From assembly GCA_944474755.1 (NCBI GenBank), contig OX104117.1, forward strand, positions 71,276,926 through 71,340,925: DNA of 64,000 bases. The letters run 5' to 3'. Within the stretch, counting starts at the first letter, position 1; each line of letters starts with the position of its first letter. The translations under genes were made by a program, and so were the position numbers. This document shows positions 12,020-22,920 of the stretch, piece by piece. The DNA is from Limnoperna fortunei (Eukaryota > Mollusca > Bivalvia > Mytilida > Modiolidae). The notes below the pieces were generated by a model. That model worked only from the letters and a program-made list of their open reading frames with translations. It was not told the DNA's origin and made no database searches.

Positions 12020-13328
12020 AAAATCCCCATGGATAGTATTGTGTTCCACTCAGGACATTAAAATGTATCTGCACATTAAATTTCAATAAAATCGGACAAC
12101 GTTTAAAATTTGACACGTTTTTGGCGGCCATTTTGAAAAGCACTGTCGAAAAAAAATTCCCGATGTGGATTTCCATTTGGGACGCTTAAATCTACCTCCA
12201 CACCAAATTATGTTGCAATTGGAGCACATTAAATTCCATCGAGATCGGATAACGTTGAAAATTATACACGTTTTTTGCTGCAATTTCGAAACGTGACGTC
12301 GGAAGAAATTTTCAAAGGTAGCGCTTCACTCCAAATACTAAAATCTACTTCCATGCCAAATTTCGTTGAAATCGGAAAACGCGAACATTTTTGACATTTT
12401 TGGGTGGGTGTCGTCAAGTGGCGGCCATTTTGAAATGGCAGCCATTATCAAAGCTCTGACTATTGACTGCACCCCTCAATATATTTATCTACAACTGTGT
12501 CAAGTTTCATTTTATTATATTAAGGCGTCTCTGAGAAATGTGTCGGAAAAGTTCACGATCTAGAAAAACTGGAAACCAAAATAATAATGATAATTTAAAA
12601 TTAAACATCATTATGATCTTATGTATTATAACTGGCTTCCAAACGACCCCGTGGACCCTCAAGCTCAGCCATCCATATTCACAACAACTTTATCTGGCAT
12701 GGAAGCAAGTTTCGCGCAAATCGGAGCATTTTGAATTTTCGGCCACCATCTTGGATTCAAAATGGCCGCCATAGAAGCTCAACATGTGCGTCATATGGTG
12801 CAATATAACATACTCTACTTATATACCAATTTTCGATAAAATGCGTAGACTTTTGGATTTTTAGGGATTTTTTTTCATTTTCAAAGTGGCCGCCATTTTA
12901 AGATGGCCACCATGTTTAAATTCAAATTTTGATGACTTTCGTCTAATCGCAACATGGTAATCTACATAAAAACCAAGTATCGTGCAATTCCGAGCATTTT
13001 GAATTTTCGGCGGCCGTCTTTGATTCAAAATGGCCGCTATACAAAGTCAAAATGTGCATCATATGGTGCGGTATAACATACTTTACTTATATTCTAATTT
13101 TCATCGAAATCTGTTAATTTTTGGATTTTTAACGACTTTTTTCATTTTCAAAATGGCTGCCGTTTCAAGATGGCCACCAATTTAAAAATTTGAAAACCGG
13201 CGTGCACCACTTCAAGTCATGACCTAGTTTTAGGTGAAGTTTCATATAGATCTAATTGACCGTCTCCGAGAAAATGGTCGGACAAAATTTTGGCGGAAAG
13301 CGGAAGAAAAAAAAACTAGTGCTGATTG

Positions 13329-13360
13329 TGTTGGGATGCCAACACAGAATGTCTCCCAAA
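13329..13360 (+). repeat. Head hairpin and word, unit 4
   Basis: TGTTGG-gatg-CCAACA at 13329-13344, then ATGTCTCCCAAA at 13349-13360. The body matches unit 2 closely to about 13830. Confidence 0.8.
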
Positions 13361-13491
13361 TGAACCCCTATTGCCACTATATTCTTGTGCATGTTGAAAA
13401 CCCCCAAATAGACATGATACTCTTAGTTTGCGCATTAAAATCTACCAACATTAGTCATATCAAATTTCGTTGCAATCGGACTAAGTTGACG

Positions 13492-13530
13492 TTTTTTTTT
13501 TTTTTTTTTTTTTTTGGGGGGGGGGGGGGG
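13492..13530 (+). repeat. 24 T followed by 15 G in unit 4
   Basis: Compound homopolymer at the position homologous to the G run at 11494-11511 in unit 2. Confidence 0.95.
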
Positions 13531-13843
13531 TGTGGTGAAACGGCTGCCATCACAAAATGGTGTCGATCGCATCCAATTTGTTTTGGCAAAAATACTCAGG
13601 ATAGTTAGCTGTATCAGTATTCCAATTTTAAATTGAAATTGCTCTGGCCATTACTGAGATCTGACAACGACTGCCATTTTTTAAAACGGCGACCATTTTG
13701 AAAATTCCAAAAGTGGATTGCAAAACTTCAGGAAACCTTTAACATGTTCCCAAAGTTTCATCTTGATTGGACATTGCATCTCCGAGAAAATGTGCGGACA
13801 AGACTGAACGGAAGAAAAAAAGAAAATAGAAGAATTAAAATTT

Positions 13844-13869
13844 ACGTTTCCCGAAACGTTGAAGTCGCC
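13844..13869 (+). repeat. Alternative head hairpin and word, unit 5
   Basis: ACGTTTC-cc-GAAACGT at 13844-13859 (perfect 7 bp stem), then AAGTCGCC at 13862-13869. A different head stem from the TGTTGG form but the same placement and the same following word. Confidence 0.7.
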
Positions 13870-14627
13870 TCCCGTTCCACACTTTTGACCGAGTAGAGGG
13901 AACTAAAAGTCAAGAGCACAACTTCATAACATGAGCTTTCAGTTGGCCAAGTTTCATTTCGATCGGTTAAAAGATGAGCGAGAAAACGAGCAAACTTTAA
14001 AACGGCCGCCATTTTGAAACCGGAAGTCGGACAAAAAATTTTTTTTGCAAAAATGCTCAGGATAGTTAGCTGTCTCAGTATACCAATTTTCATTGAAATT
14101 GCTCTGGCCATAACTGAGATCTGACAACGGCCGCCATTTTGTAAAACTTTAAAACGGCCGCCATTTAGAAACCGGAAGTCGGACAAAACATTTTTAAATA
14201 GTGGCACTTTTACGGTTTCATAAGCTACCTGTATACCAAATTTCGTCTAAATCGGATGACGTTTAAATTTTTACATTTTTAGGGGGTGGTGTTCGGATGG
14301 CGGCCATTTTGAAATGTCGGCCGCGTCAAATTTTTTTTTGCAAAAATGCTCGGGATAGTTAGCTGTACCAGTATACCAATTTTCATTGAAATTGCTTTGG
14401 CAATTACTGAGATCTGACAACGGCCGTCATTTTTTTTCAACGGCGGCCATTTTGAAAATGGCGGCCATTTTGAAAATTTAAAAAGTGGATTGGACAACTT
14501 CAGGTCACCCTTAACATGTTCCCAAAGTTTCATTTCGATCGGTTAAAAGATGAGCGAGAAAACGAGCGGACAACATTGCGAGGGGAAAACATAAGAAATA
14601 TGAAAATAATAATAATAATTAAAATTT

Positions 14628-14653
14628 ACGTTTCACGAAACGTTGAAGTCGCC
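14628..14653 (+). repeat. Alternative head hairpin and word, unit 6
   Basis: ACGTTTC-ac-GAAACGT at 14628-14643, then AAGTCGCC at 14646-14653. It is preceded by AATAATAATAATTAAAATTT, as expected if it joins the tail of unit 5. Confidence 0.7.
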
Positions 14654-14840
14654 TCCCGTTCCGCACTTTTGACCGAGTAGAGCACAACTTCATAACATGA
14701 GCTTTCAGTTGGCCAAGTTTCATTTCGATCGGTTAAAAGATGAGCGAGAAAACGAGCGGACAACATTGCGAGGGGAAAAAGGAAAACATCAGAAATATGA
14801 AAATAATAATAATAATAATAAGAAACGGAGTAAAAACAAT

Positions 14841-15036
14841 AAGTCGCCCGACACTTCGTGGTCGGCGACTTAATAATAAGAAACGGAGTAAAAACAATAA
14901 GTCGCCCGACACTTCGTGGTCGGCGACTTAATAATAATAAGAAACCGAGAAAAAACAATATATCTCACAAAACTTCGTTTGGGAGACATAATAATAAGAA
15001 ACAGAGCAAAAACAATTTGTCTCCTAAACTTTCGTT
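14841..15036 (+). repeat. Tail array of unit 6: four hairpins of two word types, last one truncated
   Basis: 14841-14871 and 14899-14929 are identical AAGTCGCC...GGCGACTT hairpins with a GAC/GTC inner stem. 14960-14989 is an ATGTCTCCC-type hairpin with two left-arm changes. 15016-15036 keeps only the left arm and loop of a TGTCTCC hairpin before the head of unit 7 starts. Linkers are AATAATAAGAAAC plus A-rich bases; spacings are 58, 61 and 56 bp. The unit's own head word is AAGTCGCC. Confidence 0.9.
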
Positions 15037-15040
15037 ATAA

Positions 15041-15070
15041 TGTGTTGGGATGCCAACACAGAAGTCGCCC
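15041..15070 (+). repeat. Head hairpin and word, unit 7
   Basis: TGTGTTGG-gatg-CCAACACA, a perfect 8 bp stem at 15041-15060, then AAGTCGCCC at 15062-15070. Confidence 0.85.
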
Positions 15071-15636
15071 AAAATCCACATGGATAGTTTTGCCTTCCAC
15101 TCAGGACATTAAAATGTACCTACACATCAAATTCGAACAACGTTTAAAATTTGACGCGTTTTTGGCCGCCATTTTGAAACGCACTGATGTGGATTTCAAT
15201 TTGCGACGCTTAAATCTACCTCCACACCAAATTATGTTGCAATTGGAGCACATTAAATTTCATCGAGATCGGATAACGTTGAAAATTATACACGTTTTTT
15301 GCTGCCATTTCGAAACGTGACGTCGGAAAAAAATTTCAAAGGTAGAGTTTCACTTGAAATACTAAAATCTACCTCCATACCAAATTTCGTTGAAATCGGA
15401 CAACGGGAAAATTTTTGCCATTTTTGGGTGGGTGTCGTCAAGTGGCGACCATTTCGAAATCACGGATTATCAAAACTATGACTATTGACTCCACCCTCAA
15501 TATGTCGATCTACAACTGTGCTAAGTTTCATTTTGTTATATTGAGGCGTCTCAGAGAAATGTGTCGGACAAGTTCACGATCTAGAAAAAGTGGAAAAAGA
15601 AATAATAATAATAATAAGAAACGGTGCAAAAACAAT

Positions 15637-15666
15637 AAGTAGCAAAAACTTCGTTTTGGGCTACTT
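15637..15666 (+). repeat. Tail hairpin of unit 7 (AAGTAGC type)
   Basis: AAGTAGC-A-AAAAC pairs with GTTTT-G-GGCTACTT around a short TTC-containing loop. This word has no matching head in the window. Confidence 0.85.
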
Positions 15667-15690
15667 AATAATAATAACTAGTGCTGATTG

Positions 15691-15706
15691 TGTTGGGATG
15701 CCAACA
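15691..15706 (+). repeat. Head hairpin of unit 8
   Basis: TGTTGG-gatg-CCAACA followed by CTGATTAAATCCCTAACG. The word region differs from all tail hairpins seen here. Confidence 0.75.
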
Positions 15707-16026
15707 CTGATTAAATCCCTAACGAACCCCCATTGCCACTATATGTTCAGCATATTGAAAATCCCCCAAATACAAATTTTTACCGAGATAATTCAATGTC
15801 TTCTATAATGAACCCGGTTTCCATGGAATCGGCAGCCATTTTGAAACTACAGCCATTTTGAAAATTCCAAAAATGGATTGCACAACTTCAGCTCAGCACT
15901 AATGTGTTGCCAAAGTTTTATATTGATTGGACATTGCATCTTAGCGAAAATGTGCGGACAAGATTGTGCGGAAAGAAAAAAAAAAAGAAAAAGAAGAATA
16001 ATAATAAGAAACCGGACAAAAACAAT

Positions 16027-16110
16027 ATGTCTCCCAAAACTTCGTTTAGGAGACATAATAAGAAACGGTGCAAAAACAATAAGTCGCCAAAACTTCATTT
16101 TTGGCGACTT
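16027..16110 (+). repeat. Tail array of unit 8: one ATGTCTCCC and one AAGTCGCC hairpin
   Basis: 16027-16056 is the ATGTCTCCC stem with one change; 16081-16110 is AAGTCGCCAAAA...TTTTTGGCGACTT. Spacing 54 bp, linker AATAAGAAACGGTGCAAAAA. Different words stand side by side in one array. The series ends here and ordinary sequence follows. Confidence 0.9.
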
Positions 16111-16139
16111 AAAAAATGTGGTCATAAAAGATAGATAAG

Positions 16140-18236
16140 AAATTTAGGGCTTAGCGTGACCATACGATTGACTGATCCATCTTCACCCGAGCTCCTATCT
16201 ATTTAAAGCATACGCCAAAGTGGTGTGTATTGCCTGTATAGAAGTTAAGGTAACAAATTTCCTTCGCATATATTGTAAGATTTTTGTATAACGATAAATA
16301 CATTTAATACGATAGAATAAAAGTTTTTTTTTTTAAATAGAAAGGCTAAACAAAGAAAGATTTATATTGACAAGACACGATATGCCGATTGCTATATTTA
16401 GGCCTATCTCGACTTTTTGTCCAGAAGGAGTAAAGGGTTCAGTCTGCGCGGTATGGGCTCCGCATAATAATCAACACAATATCTCAGTATAAGCATGTGT
16501 TGTCACGGTTAGTAGCATCTTACCGCAAGCTGAGTACAATGTGAGCATATTCGTCTGTGGTAACATCGGGCAATTTCAAATGAGTGCGAAGAGATGACGA
16601 TTGTTTTATTATATAAACCATACAATTTAAAATAAAAAGTCTGCTTTAATTGGGTAATGTAGTGTAAAAATAATAACTTCCAATAAAAACTAATTGGAAC
16701 AACTACTAAACTTACGTTACGTTAATCGTGACCGAAACTATCCATCATCCAAACAAATATAAATGTATGTTTTAAAAAAGGACCCGCTTTGCATTATTCT
16801 GAAACTTTACGTGCAATACTGAGCATAGGGTTAAGGAATATAGAACTCAGAATGTAAGAAATCAAATTCTCAAATGGTATTTGAATAATAATATACAGAT
16901 TTGCATAGTACTTTATGTCTGCTTTACCGCCAAAACAGCTGTCTTTCCTTACGATCTCTTAAGAACGTGTATCACTTTTAGTCTAATATTGTATTGCCAC
17001 AGCCCCTCAGCAATAGTATTATCATCGGTATTATTGCTCGGTATTTGTGAAATTCCTTTTACGTACGTGCAAATTTATTACAAACTGTGCAAGGGTCTGC
17101 CGTTTAATTTCACATGGCAGTAATTAGCTGAATACTCCTGCAGTTTTGCACAGACCATTCCAGGTTTAATTCTAAGTTTAATGAGCTGTTCATATCTGTA
17201 GAAGCCAGCTGACACTGACATTGTTAATTACATCCAAAATATCTTCGTTGTTTTAACTGATATAATCCACGTTTAACAGATACGTACTGCTACGAGAATT
17301 TTGTTCTTTTATAAGCTTATAGGAAATGTCAATATTGAAGTACTTAGATACCAATAGTTGTTCACTGTTTCCTCGTAGAGCTCCGAAGGCCTTTAATGAT
17401 ATGTTTGTGTGAGTTAGTTACTATTGTTGATAATCCGATAAATATAATGAAAACTAACCCTTATAATTCTTTCAAATTGCATTAAGAAATTAATTTGCCA
17501 GATGTAATCTCTATTCCATGTTTCTTGCGTATTGTTTTATCGGGATTGACCACCGTGGATTGACCTAACGCATGAATATTGTATTTTTTGTGCCAAATTT
17601 TGTTCCATAAACCATCGTTTGGTTTATATAAAAATGAACACACATCTAAGTATTAACTTAAAACTATAACTTTTTTTTAATTATCACAAGAAAAGACACA
17701 AATAATTAAATTAATCAAATAATTTGCAATTTGATCGCCATAGATATTTAATGCCGCCATCTTTGTTTATACTAGTTACACTAAAAGTAAGTAAATGTCA
17801 TTCATCCCAAAATAAATTTAGACTACTTCATTTATCAAAAATAAATACCGTTGAAAATCTCTAACGCACGTAATCACAACCAATCAAATAAACTTATTTA
17901 TAAATATGCAAATCATATAAGAATTATTACACTATGAACTTTAAAGACGCGAACAGATTTAAAACAAACTAAAAATGACTTAAACAATTATTGATATCCT
18001 AAGGTAAAAGAATTAATAACTTTGAAATATTTTAAACAAATACTTAAATAAACATTTGATTTTTTCTACTCGGAGATACCTTCATTTAAATAAACATTCA
18101 AATTTCTTGTTTTTAAATACATGATAACACTACAAGGATTCCAAGAAATGCTTGCTATCTCTGTAATGATATCATGTATTTCAACCTTAATAGATACGCT
18201 ATCTATTGTTTGTTGTGCACACATACTTGAAACAAA
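16140..18236. other. No gene seen; one CCACCGTGG word at 17550
   Basis: AT-rich sequence upstream of the membrane-protein gene. The open frame at 16881-17123 shows no recognisable domain or splice context. A CCACCGTGG word near 17550 matches the motif of the 702-3047 arms. A promoter is expected near 18200, but I cannot point to one. Confidence 0.4.
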
Positions 18237-20924
18237 ATGGAGAACATTGTGTGGAGCCTTACTTTATTGTCGCTTGTGTTATGTGATTGTGATATTAATA
18301 ATATCGGAACAACAGAATGTATACAAATTTTAAGATACAATAATATGTTCCAATGGGGGACATGCTTAACTGATGATTATATTCAAACAAAAACTAGTCA
18401 GAAATGGCAATGTGAGGATCGATCAGCAACATATTGCCACTTTCAATGTATGGCTGAAGTTCATGACGTAAATTATGGTGAAGTGTCTGAAGATTGCTTG
18501 TGTCACGAGGGTGATGAACACAAAGCAAACAACCTGACATTACCATCAACATGTTACAGTCCAAATGGAAGCGACTGTACATGGTACAGAGATTGTTTAG
18601 AAAAGAAATACAAATGTCAAGGAACAAAAGACGATTACGCTATGGAATACGCTACAAAATTTTGCGAACTCTACGCGCAAGGCTATCACAGCTTCTCACA
18701 GGAAGGAAAAGCATGGATAGACGCCGTTCGCAAATGTTTACAAGTTTCACTAGTACCAATTCTACGCCCCTGGCGTACAGTTACATGCAAGGAAGTAAAA
18801 GAAATAGCATTCAAATCTCATGTCCCCTGCTATGTTCAACCGAACGAAAATGAACGAAGCATTTCAATATGTAATCTTGGAAATATGGACTTCCTTCGAG
18901 TCTTCTGGACAATTCAATCTAGCCTAATAATGTCCGTAGAATCACTACGTGAGACAATTAAAGGGTACTGGAATACAAGAAAAACATGCAAAGCTAATGA
19001 AATTAATAATATTGCGAGTTTGAAGTTTGACGGTTCAATGCGAAATTTGAGGCTTACTGTGCATTACTCGTCTCCATATGACCAGACATCCTCGAAGAAT
19101 GTTCCTGAATTCGACCAAATAATGTCTAACCTCAGTTTTGAAATGGCGGATAGTATTGCAGATAAACTGAAGTGGAATAATGATGGAATTCTTTGGTTTG
19201 CAGATGTAGATACCGTGTCTAGTGGAAATTTGACTAGTAAAATGTTCGTGAATATATTTCTTGCAGACCGTGCCACCTATGATGTAAATGCACATAATTT
19301 GCAATCTTCTAATTTGACAAGAATAATAAATAACTTTCAATCCCATGTTGAAAATGGAGAACTTGCAATAACTAATAAAGATTTCTCGTTCAATGTTTTA
19401 GAAGCTACAGGATGTTCCGATTCAAGATGTGAAACACTGTTGTTTGAGGTCAAGTCAAAACCCCAACAAAAAGGTATTTTAATAATGGAGATATTTTTTT
19501 CCAAATTCAATTTTAATATCAGTAAGATGCCTACAGATGTTACACACTCACACATTCTACACAGTGTATGATTATAAAAACTGTTTATTTCAGCCTTTAA
19601 AAGATAAAACCTTTTTTTAATGAAAAGTAAAAATTAAATAAATGTAGCTGTCTTCTAGCCAACGTTTTTATTTTTTATGATTACATTGTTTATATTTTTA
19701 TAGAAGGCATTTTTTCCGTAAATAACTATATCTGACATTAATTTTTAACAGGATAAAATAATGTATATATTAAAAAAATAGTGACACGAACACATTCAAT
19801 TATTACAGAACATCAGCATTTCTTTAAATATATTAACATGATTTAAATATAATTTACTTATTTCTGTGAAAAGTAACATATAACCGTATAGGGATTCCAA
19901 ATACAAGACTGGGTTCATACCAAGAGGGTTTCCAGTGCTCGATCTATAGCACTGATCTGTGAGTCACCGGGAGGTGATAGGGTAGGCTCCCTCTTTGGGG
20001 TTGCTGGGTTATAATATGGATAGCCTGACCTTAGTGGGTAACGTGTTTAGAGAAGGATACGTTAACGCAGGTTAAGATCCCATAAAGTTTGCTCTTTGTA
20101 GTAGCTTCAATAGATTAACATCTCTGGCCATACACGTTGATTTTCCAGTGGCATTTGCAAACACATGTGTTTCTAATGTCCCACCATTTTTCCGTTGATT
20201 TATTACTTGATGACCTGTGTTCTAGCTCTGACTTTAAATGAAACATTTCTCGCTGTACGTTTAATATACATTCAGTTAATCAATAAATCAACCAAGAAAA
20301 TTTGCCTACAATAGTCCCATACTTGTTCTGTTTCTATGACTCTATGATGATAATCAAATTAATAAAAAGTTACATTCTTTAAATCAACCAATCACAAAAT
20401 CAATCAAGCATGCATTATTTATTTGGTTACTTGGTTGTAAAAAATCGTAAAATCAATCTAGAGGTACTATACAAAATACATAAAAATATATGCTCAGACA
20501 ACCGCTGTGAAACTTATTATGTTATAGTAGCGTCGGTAACACTTTTGGGGGAAATTTAATAAGCTTCTACTTTTCGCTAGCTTATTATATAGCTCACCTT
20601 TCTGTATTTTACAACTAATCGTTTGGGTTTATTTAGCAAAGGATAAAGAATTTATGACATGAAATCAATTTAAAATGTACCCAATTCTACGCATGATACA
20701 AGCTTTAAAACATATTTTCCTTATTAGTAATATCACTCGTACATTGTACATTCTTATCTATATATAATCACTTTTCCTTTGCAGAAACAGATACTGGAAA
20801 AGACAACACCAACACCTATATAATTGTTGGAATTTGTTCAGTTGCTTGTCTCGTTTTATTAGCCCTTGGATTAAGTATTTGTTGTTCACACTGGAAACAT
20901 GGATTTGGAAAAGGATTTGCCTAA
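18237..20924 (+). CDS. Two-exon type I membrane protein with a cysteine-rich ectodomain
   Basis: Exon 1 is 18237-19473 and exon 2 is 20785-20924, split by a phase-1 intron: donor AAAAAG/GTATTT, acceptor CTTTTCCTTTGCAG. Joining them gives one frame of 458 residues. Residues 1-18 form a signal peptide (MENIVWSLTLLSLVLCDC). Residues 28-90 are a cysteine-rich block with YCHFQCM and CLC motifs. Residues 114-212 (CTWYRDC, GKAWIDAVRKCL, AFKSHVPCY, ICNL) recall stanniocalcin-like modules of uncharacterised mollusc proteins; that match is from pattern memory only. N-glycosylation sequons occur at 99 and 110 and again later. Exon 2 supplies a transmembrane helix (about 424-446, YIIVGICSVACLVLLALGL) and a 12-residue basic and glycine-rich tail. 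Without the splice the frame would run into the intron and lose the membrane anchor. The function is unknown; a cell-surface receptor or adhesion role is possible. Confidence 0.85.
19920..20300 (+). repeat. SINE-like repeat in the intron (family with ACGTGTTTGGAGAGTGCCACG)
   Basis: Diverged copy of a dispersed family: 'ggttgctgggttataatatgg', then AACGTGTTTAGAGAAGGATACG at about 20041. Related copies occur at about 22570, 24265, 33325, 50220 and, on the minus strand, about 46500. Confidence 0.5.
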
Positions 20925-21254
20925 AACATTAAAAGAGTTTGGATAAATTTTTACTAGAAAAAAGCCATTTAATAAGTTTAATCACAAACGGACAAAATAT
21001 GGAAATAATGAGTTAAATAAATATGTGTAAATAATAAAAAAGGGAGATTTTAAAGAACTAACGATTAATTCAACAATCACGGACGTATATTTAGATTTTG
21101 TTTGTTTTTTGTTTGACTGGTACTTAACGCCACTTTCAGCAATTTTTCCAGTTAATATGACCACCAGTGTTTTTGGGAGTACGAAGCCGGTGTAACCCGA
21201 GAAATACCTGACTTTCAGAAATACTGGCAATCCTTGTAAATGAAAATTAGAGTC

Positions 21255-21352
21255 AAGGACATCCTGCCCGCGATGAGCGTAGAATCCTCAACATCAGTGC
21301 TGACAGTTGAGTAATATTAAACTAGTTACTTTAACCACTCGGCCACCGAGGG
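21255..21352 (-). repeat. tRNA-derived SINE head
   Basis: On the minus strand CTCGGTGGCCGAGTGGTTAA (21331-21350) matches a tRNA-type A box; a degenerate B box lies near 21281-21307 after GTCAGCACTGATGTTG. The same layout with a better B box occurs at 43641-43706. It is not a tRNA gene, as no cloverleaf can be closed. Confidence 0.6.
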
Positions 21353-21376
21353 CTATAGAAATTTTGGTATTAAAAT

Positions 21377-21760
21377 AGCAAAGAAAACCGACAGAACAAC
21401 CAGAGCCAAAAGCCAAGGGACAGTTACAAATCCGGATATAGACAAACACAACACAAATACCAAAAACATAAAACACAGAAAGAGAGCAACCCGAACCCAA
21501 TAAAAACCATGGGTGAACTCAGGTGCTCCGGACGAGTAGGCAGTGCCTGCCTCTAATTAGACACCCGTCGAGTTACTGATTGTCATGTCTAGGGAAAAGT
21601 CAAATCCAGGAATAGTAAGCAGTCCTATGACTCAGCAAAAATGTCAGATCGTATTTGAGACAATGATTTCCCATAACGATCAATTAAGTCATGGTGACGA
21701 CCATAAAACTTCTGGAGAGATAACATCAACCTAGGTACAACAAACATATTTTGGTATTTA
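21377..21760 (-). repeat. Dispersed repeat, inverted copy of 33880-34275
   Basis: The reverse complement shares with 33880-34275 'acccatggnttttattgggt', 'ctaattagag' and 'acctaggntgatgttatctc'. The unit is about 390 bp and diverged. There is no coding frame. Confidence 0.7.
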
Positions 21761-22559
21761 TCGCTTCGGTTAAAGCAAGTAAATAATTATAAACTGTAAA
21801 ATAAGAATACATATTATGTTTCTCCTTTTTATTTCTTATGACAGTCATATAAATGTGCTGCAAAATATTTGATTCGTCAATAAAACCATATTTCTTTGAG
21901 TGGCGTTAAAACGCGATGTAAAAAAATAAAGCAGAAAAATGGGAGATATATACAACATCTTCAATTGGGCTGCTATTACTTTTGACATCGCGTGGTACGT
22001 CTTTGTCTATATTTTGAAGTTTGAAAACAAAATTCTGAAATTTTAAAATAAACGAATATAGCACATCTTTAGTACGTGTATAAACTTGGATTATGACCCA
22101 TAATAGATTACATCTATGATTATTACTGATAAACATGATTAACGATAAATCATTCATTGATAGTCAGCGTATGGTCTCGTAAGGTGTTTTCGATAGCTGG
22201 TTTATTTTAAGTTCTCCTTGTCATGTGCATTACTACTTCCGTGTTTATATATTGAACCAAAACGCAAACCTCTGTCGCGTTTGACGTATGTAGTACAACT
22301 TTAAATACTAACGCCTTCTAACAATCAAAACTCTTTTCTTTTATCACATTTCATTTCCCGCCATTTTTCTTACTCGCTTTCACGCTTGACTACCGATTTC
22401 TTCGGTGTTCATTATTAATCACTCTAAACTTATTTGATTGTCGTCTGCACTTCTGGTAGCCATTTCCATGTTTTGCTTGTTTATCTACTAATGCACCAAA
22501 TTCACTGACAAATATTAACATATCGAAAACATACTAGCACACCATACTATAGATATATA

Positions 22560-22920
22560 CTCTTCAATTCACGATATGATATCATAGCGGGAGAGTTACC
22601 AGTGCCCGAAACAAAGAGCTTCCAGGCAGGTCACCAGGTTGCACATACGGAAGCCATATCATTGGAAAATGGGGTTTGGCCCGGGGTTGTCAGGTTATAA
22701 TACAAAAATGCCGACCGTCTATTATAGAAAGAGTCGTGTTGTGGAGTGCCACGATCCTTGTGTAATAAAAGCAGTTGGTTTCAAAACAATAAGCACATAG
22801 TAGCCGCTGCAAAAGGCTAGAATTAGCCGCTCATGCCTCTTACTCGATTCGTTTTCAGTGGCTTCCAATCTCAAATAATGGACACAGTTAAAAAAGTAAA
22901 ACTGATAAAATTTAAAGAAT
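22560..22920 (+). repeat. SINE-like repeat copy
   Basis: Contains 'ggttgtcaggttataatac' and the family word GTGGAGTGCCACGATCCTTG near 22740, followed by AAAGCAGTTGG and 'tagccgctgcaaaaggct', also found at 24450. Confidence 0.6.

Larger units (their letters stand above)
9212..16110 (+). mobile_element. Head-to-tail series of eight hairpin-tailed composite elements
   Basis: Eight units follow each other in one orientation: 9212-11306, 11311-11984, 11991-13314, 13315-13834, 13835-14612, 14616-15036, 15039-15666 and 15677-16110. Each begins with a 5' hairpin (TGTTGG-GATG-CCAACA type in six; ACGTTTC-CC-GAAACGT type in the two starting at 13835 and 14616). A short word follows about 3-5 bases later. 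Bodies share blocks such as 'ccaaatttcgttgaaatcgg', 'tctccgagaaaatg' and many AAAATGGCGGCCATTTT words. Ends are purine-rich (gaaagaagaaa), then (AAT)n, then zero to four hairpins. No transposase, Rep/helicase or reverse transcriptase is encoded. They most resemble non-autonomous Helentron-like elements in concatemer form; that family assignment is inference. Confidence 0.75.

Noticed and set aside
11130..12176. Many overlapping frames on both strands in the hairpin-tailed elements
   Set aside because: They cross head, tail and hairpin repeats, differ in frame between related units and show no domain.
16881..17123. 80-codon hydrophobic frame upstream of the membrane-protein gene
   Set aside because: Hydrophobic residues follow from AT-rich codons; there is no homology pattern or gene context.
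21331..21352. tRNA gene near 21.3 kb (and at 43.6 and 46.0 kb)
   Set aside because: Only A and B box-like parts exist; no acceptor stem or cloverleaf closes. They are tRNA-derived SINEs.
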